Assembly: GCA_034180415.1 (NCBI GenBank)
Contig: JAXFOK010000056.1
Coordinates: 1 to 64,000 of the forward strand
Length of the DNA: 64,000 nucleotides
Reading direction: 5' to 3'
DNA from: CAKMMH01 sp927798255
GTDB taxonomy: Bacteria > Bdellovibrionota_C > UBA2361 > CAKMMH01
Part shown: piece after piece, positions 46,907 to 56,630 of the stretch
Layout: each line of letters begins with the position of its first letter
Position numbering within the stretch: the first letter of the stretch is position 1
Program-made: the position numbers and the translations under genes
The notes under the pieces: model-generated
What the model saw: the letters and a program-made list of their open reading frames with translations, nothing else
Database searches by the model: none
Told to the model about the DNA's origin: nothing

Positions 46907-47566
46907 TTACTTAATAATTGAAAAATTTGGGTATTTTGTCGATTTTATGCTGATTTTTTCTTTTTTAACGCTTTTACCATCTAAATTCTTATCTTTTCTA
47001 TCATTTTTACCTATATTTTCCTCTATATTTTCTTTTGTATCACTTGTTTCTTTAACAGCTTCTTTAATAAGCTTCATATGACTTTTACTATCACTGCTAA
47101 TTACATTAACTTTCTTAGATGAATTTAACTTTATTTTCTTAGCCTTGCTTGGTTCTTCCTCATCATAATCTTCTTTTCTAGAATCTTCTTTTCTAGGCTC
47201 TAAACTTCCATTTTCCATGCCAACATCAATAATTTTTTGCTTTAACTCTCTTGGCATGCTTTCAAGCCAATAGTTAGCATCTGGAGAATCTTCTCCTTTT
47301 GCTCCCCAGATTGAGTTCCAAGGAAGGAAGCAGTCTTCATAATCTACATCAAAAATCATTTGAACTTTAATTCCATTATCTAAAAAGAACATATTTCCTT
47401 GGAAATGGAGGCTTATCTGAAGTGTTACTGACCCCGATTGCTTTAAATTTTCTGGGATTACTAAGTCTTTATTATCTGTATTTAAAAATACAAGTACACA
47501 TTCATTCTCGTCTAAAAGTTTTTTTATTAATCTAACCTTATCTTTTGAACTAACAATAAAATCCAT
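46907..47566 (-). CDS. sspB: SspB-like ClpXP adaptor for tmRNA-tagged proteins
   Basis: The N-terminal about 100 residues match the SspB fold: VTLQISLHFQGNMFFLD, then IKVQMIFDVDYEDCFLPWNSIWGA, as in the ssrA-tag-binding domain. A long charged linker follows, ending in NFSIIK, similar in form to the ClpX-binding tail LRVVK of E. coli SspB. Known members carry ssrA-tagged proteins to ClpXP for degradation. The gene is divergent from, and next to, the tmRNA gene at 47720, which supports the assignment. Confidence 0.82.
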   Translation of the reverse strand: MDFIVSSKDKVRLIKKLLDENECVLVFLNTDNKDLVIPENLKQSGSVTLQISLHFQGNMFFLDNGIKVQMIFDVDYEDCFLPWNSIWGAKGEDSPDANYWLESMPRELKQKIIDVGMENGSLEPRKEDSRKEDYDEEEPSKAKKIKLNSSKKVNVISSDSKSHMKLIKEAVKETSDTKENIEENIGKNDRKDKNLDGKSVKKEKISIKSTKYPNFSIIK

Positions 47567-47658
47567 TTTATCACCTTATAAATTAACTTATTTTTATATC
47601 AAAAAGTTTATATATAAAACCTTAAAATAACAAGGTATCAAATTTTTTAACTTTTTTC

Positions 47659-47692
47659 TTGACTTTTGCATCATAATTAGACGATATATTAT
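47659..47692 (+). promoter_or_regulatory. Probable tmRNA promoter
   Basis: TTGACT at 47659-47664 is a good -35 box. The GATATATTAT stretch at 47683-47692 offers -10 candidates (spacer 18 for GATATA, 20 for TATATT). The mature tmRNA starts about 30 bases further on. Confidence 0.55.
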
Positions 47693-47719
47693 ATTGTTTT
47701 TTTTGTATAACAAATTTAT

Positions 47720-48122
47720 GGGGATGCTTTGGTTTCGACAGAAATGAATGAATCTTTAGTAAGCATGTCTAGGGACGGTTGGCCTAGTAAAAAAGCCGTA
47801 AAAAATTAAATGCAAACAAAAAAGATTTCGCTCCTATGGCACTTGCTGCTTAAGAGCTAACTTTTTTACTTTAGCCTTACTGAATTTTCACTAGGGCGGC
47901 TAATATGAAGCTCCACCTTTGGTTTCGTATTTAGCTTATCATTTAGAAGGTTAGTTTATAAGATTTATTTAGCGTTTTATAAGCGAAAATTTAGCTAAAT
48001 TAGTCTTTTTATATTTTGTTTTTGGAAGATAAGAAGGCGAATTTAAAACAAAAGCTAAACATGTAGAAAGCTATAGTGTGAAACTTTTCTGGACGGGGGT
48101 TCGAGTCCCCTCATCTCCACCA
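47720..48122 (+). ncRNA. ssrA: tmRNA (one-piece)
   Basis: The 5' end GGGGATGCTTTGGTTTCGAC pairs with the 3' end CATCTCC plus ACCA to make the tRNA-like acceptor, with the T loop GGGTTCGAGTCCCC. The tag frame runs from GCA at 47812 to TAA at 47851-47853 and encodes ANKKDFAPMALAA, ending in the LAA degradation signal. The length is about 403 bases. It rescues stalled ribosomes. The adjacent divergent sspB encodes the matching adaptor. Confidence 0.97.
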
Positions 48123-48254
48123 TAAATTATTATATAGAGTTCAGATTAAAATTTGATAAATATTTCGTTTTAAATCCTATCAAGATATCTATTTAAAATT
48201 ATTACATAATTTTAGCACCCACCATTTTTCAAAACAAAAATAGTATAAAAATTT

Positions 48255-48370
48255 ATTGAAAAGTGGGATTTTTAACATATAATATATATCGAAAAGTGGA
48301 ATTTTTCATCTTATTATTATATTGAAAAGTGGAAATTTTAACTTTGAAATATTATTGAAAAGTGGAGAAA
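48255..48370 (+). repeat. Four GAAAAGTGG repeats with exact 33-bp period
   Basis: GAAAAGTGG occurs at 48258, 48291, 48324 and 48357, each exactly 33 bases after the last, within the wider consensus ATTGAAAAGTGGRAWTTTT. The last copy covers the ribosome-binding region of the ATPase gene that starts at 48375. A degenerate inverted copy lies at about 48220-48233. The arrangement looks like operator or iteron sites on one face of the DNA. Confidence 0.8.
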
Positions 48371-48374
48371 TGCG

Positions 48375-49697
48375 ATGCTATATCGGAAAATACAACCATA
48401 TATCGAAAATTTTCTTACAACAGACTCAAATAAAGTACTAATTATTGATGGCGCAAGACAAATTGGAAAAACGTATATTATCCGTCATATCGGGAAAAAA
48501 CTTTTTAAAAATTATATTGAGTTAAATTTTATAGAAGACCTAAATGGTTCAAAAATTTTTGAAAAAGTAAGTTCTGTAAAAGATTTCTATTTTCAAATTA
48601 GTACAATTGCAGGGAACAAAATGGGAAATAAAAAAGACACTCTCATATTTCTTGATGAGATTCAAGCATATCCTCAAATGCTAACCTTATTAAAATTTTT
48701 AAATCAAGATAATAAATTTACCTACATCGCTAGTGGTTCCCTCCTTGGTGTCACACTAAAAAAGACGACATCTATTCCTATAGGAAGTGTTCATATTAAG
48801 CATATGTTTCCACTTGATTTTGAAGAATTTCTACTTGCGAATGATTTTAATGATTTTGCAATTAATAAAATACGCGAAAATTTTCTTGCAAAAGAAAGTC
48901 TAGATTCTGCTTTACACGAAAAAATACTTAACCTATTTAAAAAATATTTATTAATTGGTGGACTTCCAGATGCAGTAAATTCATTTATTAACGATTCAAA
49001 TATTTTTAATGTAAGAAAAATTCATAATGATATAAAAGATTTTTATTTATCCGACGCATCAAAATATGAAAATGACAATAATAAAAAGCTTAAAATTCGC
49101 CGTATTTATGAAATGATACCATCAAATCTTGAGAATAAGAAAAAAAGAGTTGTGTTTCAAAATATTGAAAATACAAAGGGTAAAAAATTCTCTGATTATC
49201 AAGATGAATTTGAGTACCTAATTTCAGCAGGAATATCACTAGATGTAAATGCTATTTCAAATCCTGTGTTTCCCCTTTCACAATCAGTTGGAAAAAATCT
49301 TTTAAAACTTTATCTTAATGATGTCGGACTTCTTACAAGTATATTATATCAAACTAACGCCCAAGCAGTTTTAAAGGATAACACGGGGATAAATCTAGGC
49401 TCTGTATATGAAAGTGTTGTTGCGCAAGAACTTTTTTCGCATGGTCATAAATTATTTTACTATGATAATCGAAGTAAAGGAGAAGTAGATTTTTTAATTG
49501 ATGATTATGAAGATCTCACATCTGTTCCAATAGAAGTAAAATCTGGCAAAGATTACACTATTCACAGTGCGTTAAATAATTTTGTATCAAATAAAGATTA
49601 TCATATCAAAAAAGCATTTGTCGTTTCAAACGAGCGAATCGTTAAACAAGTTAATAAAATTATATATATTCCTATTTATTATATTATGTTTTTTTAA
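48375..49697 (+). CDS. AAA ATPase with DUF4143 nuclease-like domain
   Basis: The N-terminal ATPase domain has Walker A DGARQIGKTYIIRH and Walker B TLIFLDEIQAYP. The C-terminal DUF4143 part has LNDVGLLTSIL, GSVYESVVAQEL and a restriction-like GEVDFLI..PIEVKSG motif. Such proteins are widespread, with many copies per genome, and their function is unsettled. An in-frame start is at 48375; another ATG at 48370 is in a different frame. The gene converges on the DUF4391 gene with one base between stops and is preceded by the 33-bp repeats. Confidence 0.88.
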   Translation: MLYRKIQPYIENFLTTDSNKVLIIDGARQIGKTYIIRHIGKKLFKNYIELNFIEDLNGSKIFEKVSSVKDFYFQISTIAGNKMGNKKDTLIFLDEIQAYPQMLTLLKFLNQDNKFTYIASGSLLGVTLKKTTSIPIGSVHIKHMFPLDFEEFLLANDFNDFAINKIRENFLAKESLDSALHEKILNLFKKYLLIGGLPDAVNSFINDSNIFNVRKIHNDIKDFYLSDASKYENDNNKKLKIRRIYEMIPSNLENKKKRVVFQNIENTKGKKFSDYQDEFEYLISAGISLDVNAISNPVFPLSQSVGKNLLKLYLNDVGLLTSILYQTNAQAVLKDNTGINLGSVYESVVAQELFSHGHKLFYYDNRSKGEVDFLIDDYEDLTSVPIEVKSGKDYTIHSALNNFVSNKDYHIKKAFVVSNERIVKQVNKIIYIPIYYIMFF

Positions 49698-49698
49698 T

Positions 49699-50307
49699 TT
49701 AGACTTTGCTTAGCTCTTTCTTTAACTTTCCTAACTCTTCCATTAAGGCAAACTTTTTATGAGGCTGTTTTTGAGTGGCAATTTTTTTATTTAGCTTTTC
49801 AATCTCCTTAACAATCTTTTGTCTTGTTTCGTTAATTGCTAATTGCAAAGACAACGTTTCACAATCCTTAACTACTATTTCTCCTATCTGTTTAACAAAA
49901 TTTTCAAAGACTACATCAAAATTTAATCCTGATATCGTTAAAGTTAATTCATCAATTTTAGCCCAATCTGATTTAAAAAGTCGTCCTTCATAAAAAACAG
50001 CTAAAGCTTCTTGCCCTTCAAAACGTAGAATAAATACTAAAGTTTGCGGAATCATTTTTGCAATTAACTTTATATTCTTTTCATTAAAATTTTTACTTTT
50101 TAATTCAACCAAAAGAACATAAATACTACTAATTTTCTCTCCAACTTTAATATTTATAGTTTCTGATGATAATTCATGAACGATATAAAGCTTTGAAATG
50201 TCATTATCAAATTTAACCCTATCAGCATTTGATAAATTAAATTTTGTATAAATCTTTTTTTTAGGAAGTTGTTTTAATATTTCACTATTTTTTGGAAGTC
50301 CTAGCAT
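49699..50307 (-). CDS. DUF4391-family protein of the type III R-M operon
   Basis: This 202-residue protein begins MLGLPKNSEILKQLPKKKIY and ends in a Lys-rich coiled coil (KEIEKLNKKIATQK); the opening and length are those of DUF4391 proteins. Members are typically found next to helicases and methyltransferases of restriction systems. It is the last gene of the minus-strand operon, six bases after the helicase. Its molecular role is unknown. Confidence 0.7.
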   Translation of the reverse strand: MLGLPKNSEILKQLPKKKIYTKFNLSNADRVKFDNDISKLYIVHELSSETINIKVGEKISSIYVLLVELKSKNFNEKNIKLIAKMIPQTLVFILRFEGQEALAVFYEGRLFKSDWAKIDELTLTISGLNFDVVFENFVKQIGEIVVKDCETLSLQLAINETRQKIVKEIEKLNKKIATQKQPHKKFALMEELGKLKKELSKV

Positions 50308-50313
50308 ATTTTT

Positions 50314-53300
50314 TCACTTTACAACAAAGAAACAAATTAATTCAAAATCATCTAATCCTTTAATTTTATTTTTGGAAAAATTCATATTCATTCCACTTAA
50401 AAACGAGTCAATATCTGATTCATCTTTAACAGAAATTATTGAAGATATTGCATCACCTAAAAGCTTAGAATATTTTCGCATATCATGCCCATCTTTTGTT
50501 TCCTTATTAAACTCATAATAAAGATTTGCAATAGGTTTAGTCTTTCCTTTACAAAGGAAGCGTATCTTATCAAGCATAGCTTTTGGTTCTAAATGGTTAC
50601 AAATGACGCTGCCATCCTCAGCTAAATAAACCATATAAAATGGGTGTAAACGATTCTTATTGTCAATGTTAACCCCCGCTTCCCTATTTCTTAAAACAAA
50701 AATAACCCCCGTCGGAGTATCACCTGAGCTCGGAATTATCGTATGCATTCCACAAGGCACTTTATCAATGTCAGGGAAGTTCTTTATATATTCAAGCAAA
50801 TCAAGTCTAAATTCATTTAACCCCAAATCCATAATTGAAATGCCTTGCGACATATCTTCAATATCAACCACTTCATCGTGTAATTTTTTTAATTGTGCTT
50901 TTCTATAAGCCAAGTCTGCATTATCTGCTTCATCAATCGGATTTTCATCTCCCGTAGCCGTTAAATTAACAAGCTTCATTTTTGTTAAAACACTTTCGAC
51001 CAAATTGAGATATTCATCCAAATCACAATCAGGCCAAAAATTAACAAGCTGAATGAAGCTATTCTTACTTCCAATTCGATCAATCCTACCAAAACGCTGA
51101 ATAATCCTGACTGGGTTCCAATGTATGTCGTAATTTATTAAATAGTCACAGTCCTGTAAGTTTTGACCTTCAGAAATACAATCTGTTGCAATTAATATAT
51201 CAATTTCATTTGTATCATCAGGCATTAAAAGATGCTTTTCTTTTGCAACAGGTGCAAAGCAAGTTAATATATCATTCATCTTATTAGCATCTCTTGAAAA
51301 CTTACTTAACGTTGTTCGCCCTTCAATGCTTCCTGTAACCATTGCAGTATTTAAGTTAAGTTCATTAAGAAGTGTTTTACTTATATTTTCATACAAATAC
51401 TCTGCCGTATCAGCAAATGCAGTAAAAATTAGGACTTTTTTATTACCTTGATTTATAGGATTTTTTACTTTGTTTCTTATCTCATCAAGAAGTATCTTTA
51501 ATTTATTGTCATTTTGGGGAGTTATTCCTTCAACCATAGAAAGAAGCTCATCTACTTTTTCGATATCCTTTTTTATATCGCGTCTCCATGAGATATAATC
51601 CATGTCAGCTAATGAAATTTCAATTTTTTTCCCATATAACAAAACGTCCTCTTCATCGTCTAGATCCCTTAAAAATGGTATATCACCTTGTTTTATTGTC
51701 GACAAACTATGACGTTTTTCAAAATCATCAATCTGACTTATTGTTGTTTCCATAAGCTTATGCACTCGCTTTAGAGTAAGTCTAAATGAATGAACAGAAC
51801 TTTCCATACGTTTTAGTAAGCCAACAGCCATTAATTTTTGGATTCCACGTTCTCTGTTTGCTTGAGTCAAACCGATATTTACAACATTGTCACCAAATTT
51901 TTCAGCATAATATGGAAGCCTTTGTGGCAAAATGTATGTAGAAGGAACATAGATAGCAAGATTTAACTTCATCAAAATTTCATATATCTGATTAAAGTTG
52001 ATACTCGCCGTTAAATCGAGTGCACTTCGTATCGATTTTGGTTTTAATCTTTTTGGAAAAGAGCCAATCTCCGATGTATCATAATACTTTTGAACATTCT
52101 TTCTTGAACGGGCAATTGTTACATTATCCAGCACTTCAAAGAAATCAAAATCAAGCATATTTAATAGTTTGCTTCTTGTCCGTTCTAAAATAGGTAGCTT
52201 TCGCCAATTAGTAAAGGCACGTTGTGCTTGCTTAAAAACTTCATCGATATCATGTTTAGTATTAAGTTTTTCATTTATAAGCTCTGCTCTTCCCTCATAG
52301 GCAAGTGCTAGCTGATTCTTTAAGTCCAAAAACTTATTATTAACAGGTGTTGCAGAAAGCATTAAAACTTTTGTTTTAACGCCTTTTCTAATAACATTTT
52401 TTAATAACGTTGCATAACGATTTAACCCATCAAACTCATCTAACTTTCCGCCATTTCTAAAATTATGCGATTCATCAATTACTACTAAATCATAATTACT
52501 CCAATTAAGCCGTGATAAATCAATCCCATTTGAGAATCCGCTATTTCGACTTAAATCTGTGTGATATAGCACTGTGTAATTCATCCTATCTTTTGCAATA
52601 GGATTATTAAGATAATTATCCTTAAAAGTGTTCCAATTATTACTAAGTTTTTTAGGACAAAGAACTAAAATGTTTTTGTTTCGTTCTTGATAATACTTCA
52701 TAACAGCAAGTGCTGTAAAAGTTTTTCCAAGCCCAACACTATCTGCCAAGATACAGCCATTAAATTTTTCAAGTTTATTTATTATTGCAAGCACCGCATC
52801 ACGCTGAAAGTTATAAAGCTTATTCCAGATAACACTTTGTTTAAATCCGACTGCTTCATTTGCAAGAAAATCTTCTGAAATATCTTCTAAAAATTCGCTA
52901 AAAATATTGTAGAGTGTTACAAAATAAATTAACTCTGGTGCATTTTCATTATAAACCGTTGTAATGTTCTCAAGAACAGTTTCGGTAACTTCACTTAGTT
53001 TTTTCTTATCTTGCCAAATAGCTTCAAAGTTATTAAGAAGAGCCTTTGCATTAGAATTTTCATCAATCTTGTTTATAAAATAAAAAGCGTTATTTCCCTT
53101 TTCTAAACCTAATGTTACGGTAGTAAAATCATTAATTGGCGTATATGCAATATTATCTACACAAATAAAACCAGGGATATGCTCCCCTGAAATGTTTGTA
53201 CAAAATCTTGCTTTATTTTTTATCCACTCGGCACACTCTCTAGCAATGGCTTTTTGAGTAAGCTCATTTCTTAATTTTATCTCAAACTCAGAGCCATAAA

Positions 53301-53547
53301 GCGTCCTCTCTCTTTCAAGGCGCGGGATATAAAACTCCCGCTTACTTTTTGGAGTTTTCTCAGTTGTAAAAGCTTCAGATGTAAAGATAAACCGAAACTC
53401 CTTAATCTTTTCAAGCTCTGCTTTTAACTCCTTAAAGGCATAAATTGAAAATGAGGCAGCTGCAATAGAAACAACGCTTCCACTTTTGATTTCATTTTTT
53501 AAATCATCAACTAACTTTTTATTTACATTATCAATAAGACTACTCAT
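50314..53547 (-). CDS. SNF2-type helicase of the restriction island
   Basis: This 1077-residue superfamily 2 ATPase has Walker A ILADSVGLGKTFTAL, DEAH box VVIDESHNFRNGG, motif III LMLSATPVNN and a C-terminal helicase half with ATDCISEGQNLQDCDYL and IIQRFGRIDRIGS. The first about 200 residues resemble the phospholipase D-like region found in related defence helicases, but no clear HKD site was seen. It lies between res and the DUF4391 gene with six-base gaps, so it is part of one operon. Confidence 0.88.
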   Translation of the reverse strand: MSSLIDNVNKKLVDDLKNEIKSGSVVSIAAASFSIYAFKELKAELEKIKEFRFIFTSEAFTTEKTPKSKREFYIPRLERERTLYGSEFEIKLRNELTQKAIARECAEWIKNKARFCTNISGEHIPGFICVDNIAYTPINDFTTVTLGLEKGNNAFYFINKIDENSNAKALLNNFEAIWQDKKKLSEVTETVLENITTVYNENAPELIYFVTLYNIFSEFLEDISEDFLANEAVGFKQSVIWNKLYNFQRDAVLAIINKLEKFNGCILADSVGLGKTFTALAVMKYYQERNKNILVLCPKKLSNNWNTFKDNYLNNPIAKDRMNYTVLYHTDLSRNSGFSNGIDLSRLNWSNYDLVVIDESHNFRNGGKLDEFDGLNRYATLLKNVIRKGVKTKVLMLSATPVNNKFLDLKNQLALAYEGRAELINEKLNTKHDIDEVFKQAQRAFTNWRKLPILERTRSKLLNMLDFDFFEVLDNVTIARSRKNVQKYYDTSEIGSFPKRLKPKSIRSALDLTASINFNQIYEILMKLNLAIYVPSTYILPQRLPYYAEKFGDNVVNIGLTQANRERGIQKLMAVGLLKRMESSVHSFRLTLKRVHKLMETTISQIDDFEKRHSLSTIKQGDIPFLRDLDDEEDVLLYGKKIEISLADMDYISWRRDIKKDIEKVDELLSMVEGITPQNDNKLKILLDEIRNKVKNPINQGNKKVLIFTAFADTAEYLYENISKTLLNELNLNTAMVTGSIEGRTTLSKFSRDANKMNDILTCFAPVAKEKHLLMPDDTNEIDILIATDCISEGQNLQDCDYLINYDIHWNPVRIIQRFGRIDRIGSKNSFIQLVNFWPDCDLDEYLNLVESVLTKMKLVNLTATGDENPIDEADNADLAYRKAQLKKLHDEVVDIEDMSQGISIMDLGLNEFRLDLLEYIKNFPDIDKVPCGMHTIIPSSGDTPTGVIFVLRNREAGVNIDNKNRLHPFYMVYLAEDGSVICNHLEPKAMLDKIRFLCKGKTKPIANLYYEFNKETKDGHDMRKYSKLLGDAISSIISVKDESDIDSFLSGMNMNFSKNKIKGLDDFELICFFVVK

Positions 53548-53553
53548 ACAACA

Positions 53554-56500
53554 TTAAGCCCTAATTTCATCCAATAAATCATTGTAACTTGTTACTGCGT
53601 AATATTTTACTTTACTAGTAGAGACACTGTTAAATAACTTTTTAGCACAATTTATCTTTGTTTCTTCAATCTTTTTAAGCTCAACATCAAGACTTCCCTT
53701 TGTTTCTGCAATTAAGAAAATATGCTTGATATCTTTGGAATCCTTAAAAGCAATTGCCCAGTCAGGGGCATAATCTCCAAGTGGGGTTGGAATTGTAAAA
53801 CTTCGTGGAAGTTTTGCAAAAACTGAAACATCCTCAGCAATATCTAAATCCTTAGCAAATCTTTTTTCGACATCACTATCATAAAAAACATAGTTTTGAA
53901 TATGTTTTGTGTTTTCTTTAGTGTAAGCTTTATCAAGTTCTCTACTAATTTTTTCTTTTGTAAAAATTGTGCTGTCGTACTCCTGAGATGTCTTATTATA
54001 AGTTATATGCTCAATAATCACATCACTCATCTCTTCTTTTATAAGCCTTGAAACGTTTTTGATAAATTCCTCTGGATTTATCCTAAACATATAAAGCTTA
54101 TCAATCCTAAGCCCTTTTAGTATCCTTCCGATAGTTCGTCTTGATAAGATAACCTCTTTTGCAATATCACCTATTAAATCATATTTAACAGTTGATGCTT
54201 CATACCTTTGCAAAGTCTCTTTACGACTACTACTTGTTGTTTTAAAGCCATCCCCCTGCTCAAGCATTTCACGAGTTAAATTTTCAGCTTGCTCGCCTGT
54301 TGTTATGCTGTATGTAAGTTTTTTAACTGCTAAATCGTCGTTTATTCTTTTAATAGCATTCTTTATTAACTCATCACTATCAAAGTCTACAGTATAAGCG
54401 TATTTATGATTTATATAGTGCCAAAGCTCTTGAAACTCCGCTTTATTAAAATTTTTATTTAATGGATTTTCCCTTACCTTTGCCTTATTTCCATCCTTAA
54501 TTTCATACTCTCTATTTTCATAAAGTGCCCTAATAAGGTTATGGATACTTTCCGTATATGGCATTAATTCATCTGGAAGCGGTGCTAAGTTATTTTCTAT
54601 TACATCATTTTTATAAGTACTTGTAATATTATCGTTATCATCAACATAATCATTTTTTACTAGGTAGCGTTCAATCTTCTTTGCTTCCTCGCTTGTTAAT
54701 TTTCTTGATTTTTTATCCTCACTATTTACTACATATTTTTCACTAAAATATTCTTTAGTTGCTTTTGACGGCCTGTCATAAAGATTTTTCTTGATTTCGT
54801 CTTGAAGTCCAGAAACAAAATTACTGTATGACTCGCTTGCAATAACCGTAAGCTCATTTACTTCATAATTTGTATCTTGTCTTATACCGTCTTGATTTAC
54901 ACAAAGTCTAAGCCCTCTACCGACTTCTTGCCTTTTTGAAGTTTCACTTCCTGACTCTTTTAAGGTACAGATCTGAAAAATATTTGGATTATCCCAACCT
55001 TCCCTTAAAGCAGAGTGAGAAAAGATAAATCTTGTAGGCTCACTAAAACTTAAAAGTGTTTCTTTATCTTTTAAGATTAAATCATACGCGGAGGTGTCAT
55101 CTGATATATCTTTTCCACGCTTAGTTTCACTATTTATAAAGCGCTTACTTTTTTTATCGATACTAAAATAACCATTATGAATTTTAGAAACATCATCACG
55201 CCTTAAATATGCCTGATACTCAGAATCAAAGATGCTTATATGCTCATTTAAGATTGAAACATACTCTTCTTCAAAAATTTTTCCGTACTCACCAAGTTCT
55301 TTTTCACCGCTTTCGTTATATACTCTATACTTTGAAACTTCATCAATAAAAAACAAACTTAGAGTTTTTATGCCTTTCTTAAATAGTTCCTCTTCCTTTT
55401 CAAAGTGCGACTTAATAGTTTCACGAATTTGTATGCGGCGTATTGTTGCCTCATCTTTGTTTCCAATAATAGTGTCTTTTGTAAGTACTTTTCCATTTGT
55501 AAAATGTAGTCCGTCTACTGTTATATCAGATACATTATACCCTTTATAAGCATTAAGCCCTGTTAAGTCTTTTAAGTCATCACCTTTAGTTAAAACTAAA
55601 GTTTTTCGTTTAATTCCGCTTTTTTCTTTTATTTCTAGGGAAACCTTTGCTTTAGGGGCTTCATTTTTAGATAAAATAATATCTTCAAGATAAACATATC
55701 CACTTTGTCCTTTTAAGTTTTGAACTTCAACGCCTTTAACTTCAATTCGTTTTACAAGTTTTTTATTATAAGCATCAAGTGCATCAAGAACATAAATTTT
55801 ATTATGTTCTATAGCGTGCGTTGCAGAATAATTAAGGGAAAATAGAGGATTAAATTTTTTAAGTGCTTTTTGAGTTGCTGCATCCTCTGTTTTTCCCATC
55901 TTTTGAGGTTCATCTAAAATCAATATTGGATTTGTAGCAGAAATTACATCAATTGGTCGTCTTGAATTAAAATCATCTCTTTCTGAAAAAATTTTTCTTG
56001 CGTATTGATTGTTCCCCTCTTCCTTAAATGATGAATTAAAAGCCTGCGTGTTAATAATCATTACTTGAATGCCATTATTTGTGGCAAATTGATTTATTTC
56101 TTGTAAATTATCACTATTGTAAATAAAAAAGTGTGCTTTCTCACCATATTGTTCCATAAAGTGAGAAGATGTAATTTCAAATGATTTTTTTACGCCCTCT
56201 CTTATTGCAATAGATGGAACAACAACGATAAATTTACTAAACCCGTAAAGCTTATTTAACTCAAAGATAGTTTTTATATAAACATACGTTTTTCCAGTTC
56301 CTGTTTCCATTTCTATATCAAGGCTAACAACGCCTAAACTAGAATTAACTTCATTTGATAGTTTTAGCCCTTCTTGTAGCTGAATCGTGTTTATATTATT
56401 TAGTAGCTCTAAGTTTGTTAGCTCAATTTTTGCGTTTTTATATCCGTATTCAATTAAGTTTAAGTCAAAGTTACTATCTTGTATGTACTTAAAGTTATCT

Positions 56501-56583
56501 TGTTTTAATTGCCCGTTAAAAACATCTGTTACAGCTTTTACGGCATCTGTTTGATATTGTTGAATCTTAAATTGAAACTTCAT
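53554..56583 (-). CDS. Type III restriction enzyme, Res subunit
   Basis: This is an ATP-dependent translocase-nuclease. Motif I is EMETGTGKTYVYIKT, the DEAD-like box is LILDEPQKMG, and motifs V/VI are SALREGWDNPNIFQIC and RQEVGRGLRLCVN. A nuclease-like PD..ETK motif lies near the C-terminus (YAPDWAIAF, then FLIAETKGS). The length is 1009. A strong ribosome site (AGGAAGGGGG) precedes the start. It needs the Mod partner encoded just upstream. Confidence 0.92.
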   Translation of the reverse strand: MKFQFKIQQYQTDAVKAVTDVFNGQLKQDNFKYIQDSNFDLNLIEYGYKNAKIELTNLELLNNINTIQLQEGLKLSNEVNSSLGVVSLDIEMETGTGKTYVYIKTIFELNKLYGFSKFIVVVPSIAIREGVKKSFEITSSHFMEQYGEKAHFFIYNSDNLQEINQFATNNGIQVMIINTQAFNSSFKEEGNNQYARKIFSERDDFNSRRPIDVISATNPILILDEPQKMGKTEDAATQKALKKFNPLFSLNYSATHAIEHNKIYVLDALDAYNKKLVKRIEVKGVEVQNLKGQSGYVYLEDIILSKNEAPKAKVSLEIKEKSGIKRKTLVLTKGDDLKDLTGLNAYKGYNVSDITVDGLHFTNGKVLTKDTIIGNKDEATIRRIQIRETIKSHFEKEEELFKKGIKTLSLFFIDEVSKYRVYNESGEKELGEYGKIFEEEYVSILNEHISIFDSEYQAYLRRDDVSKIHNGYFSIDKKSKRFINSETKRGKDISDDTSAYDLILKDKETLLSFSEPTRFIFSHSALREGWDNPNIFQICTLKESGSETSKRQEVGRGLRLCVNQDGIRQDTNYEVNELTVIASESYSNFVSGLQDEIKKNLYDRPSKATKEYFSEKYVVNSEDKKSRKLTSEEAKKIERYLVKNDYVDDNDNITSTYKNDVIENNLAPLPDELMPYTESIHNLIRALYENREYEIKDGNKAKVRENPLNKNFNKAEFQELWHYINHKYAYTVDFDSDELIKNAIKRINDDLAVKKLTYSITTGEQAENLTREMLEQGDGFKTTSSSRKETLQRYEASTVKYDLIGDIAKEVILSRRTIGRILKGLRIDKLYMFRINPEEFIKNVSRLIKEEMSDVIIEHITYNKTSQEYDSTIFTKEKISRELDKAYTKENTKHIQNYVFYDSDVEKRFAKDLDIAEDVSVFAKLPRSFTIPTPLGDYAPDWAIAFKDSKDIKHIFLIAETKGSLDVELKKIEETKINCAKKLFNSVSTSKVKYYAVTSYNDLLDEIRA

Positions 56584-56630
56584 TTTTTGCCCCCTTCCTA
56601 CAAAACTTTACTTATAAAATAAAACCTAAC

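Noticed and set aside
48255..48370. CRISPR array
   Set aside because: Repeats are short and conserved only over about 9-17 bases, spacers are low-complexity and no cas gene is near.
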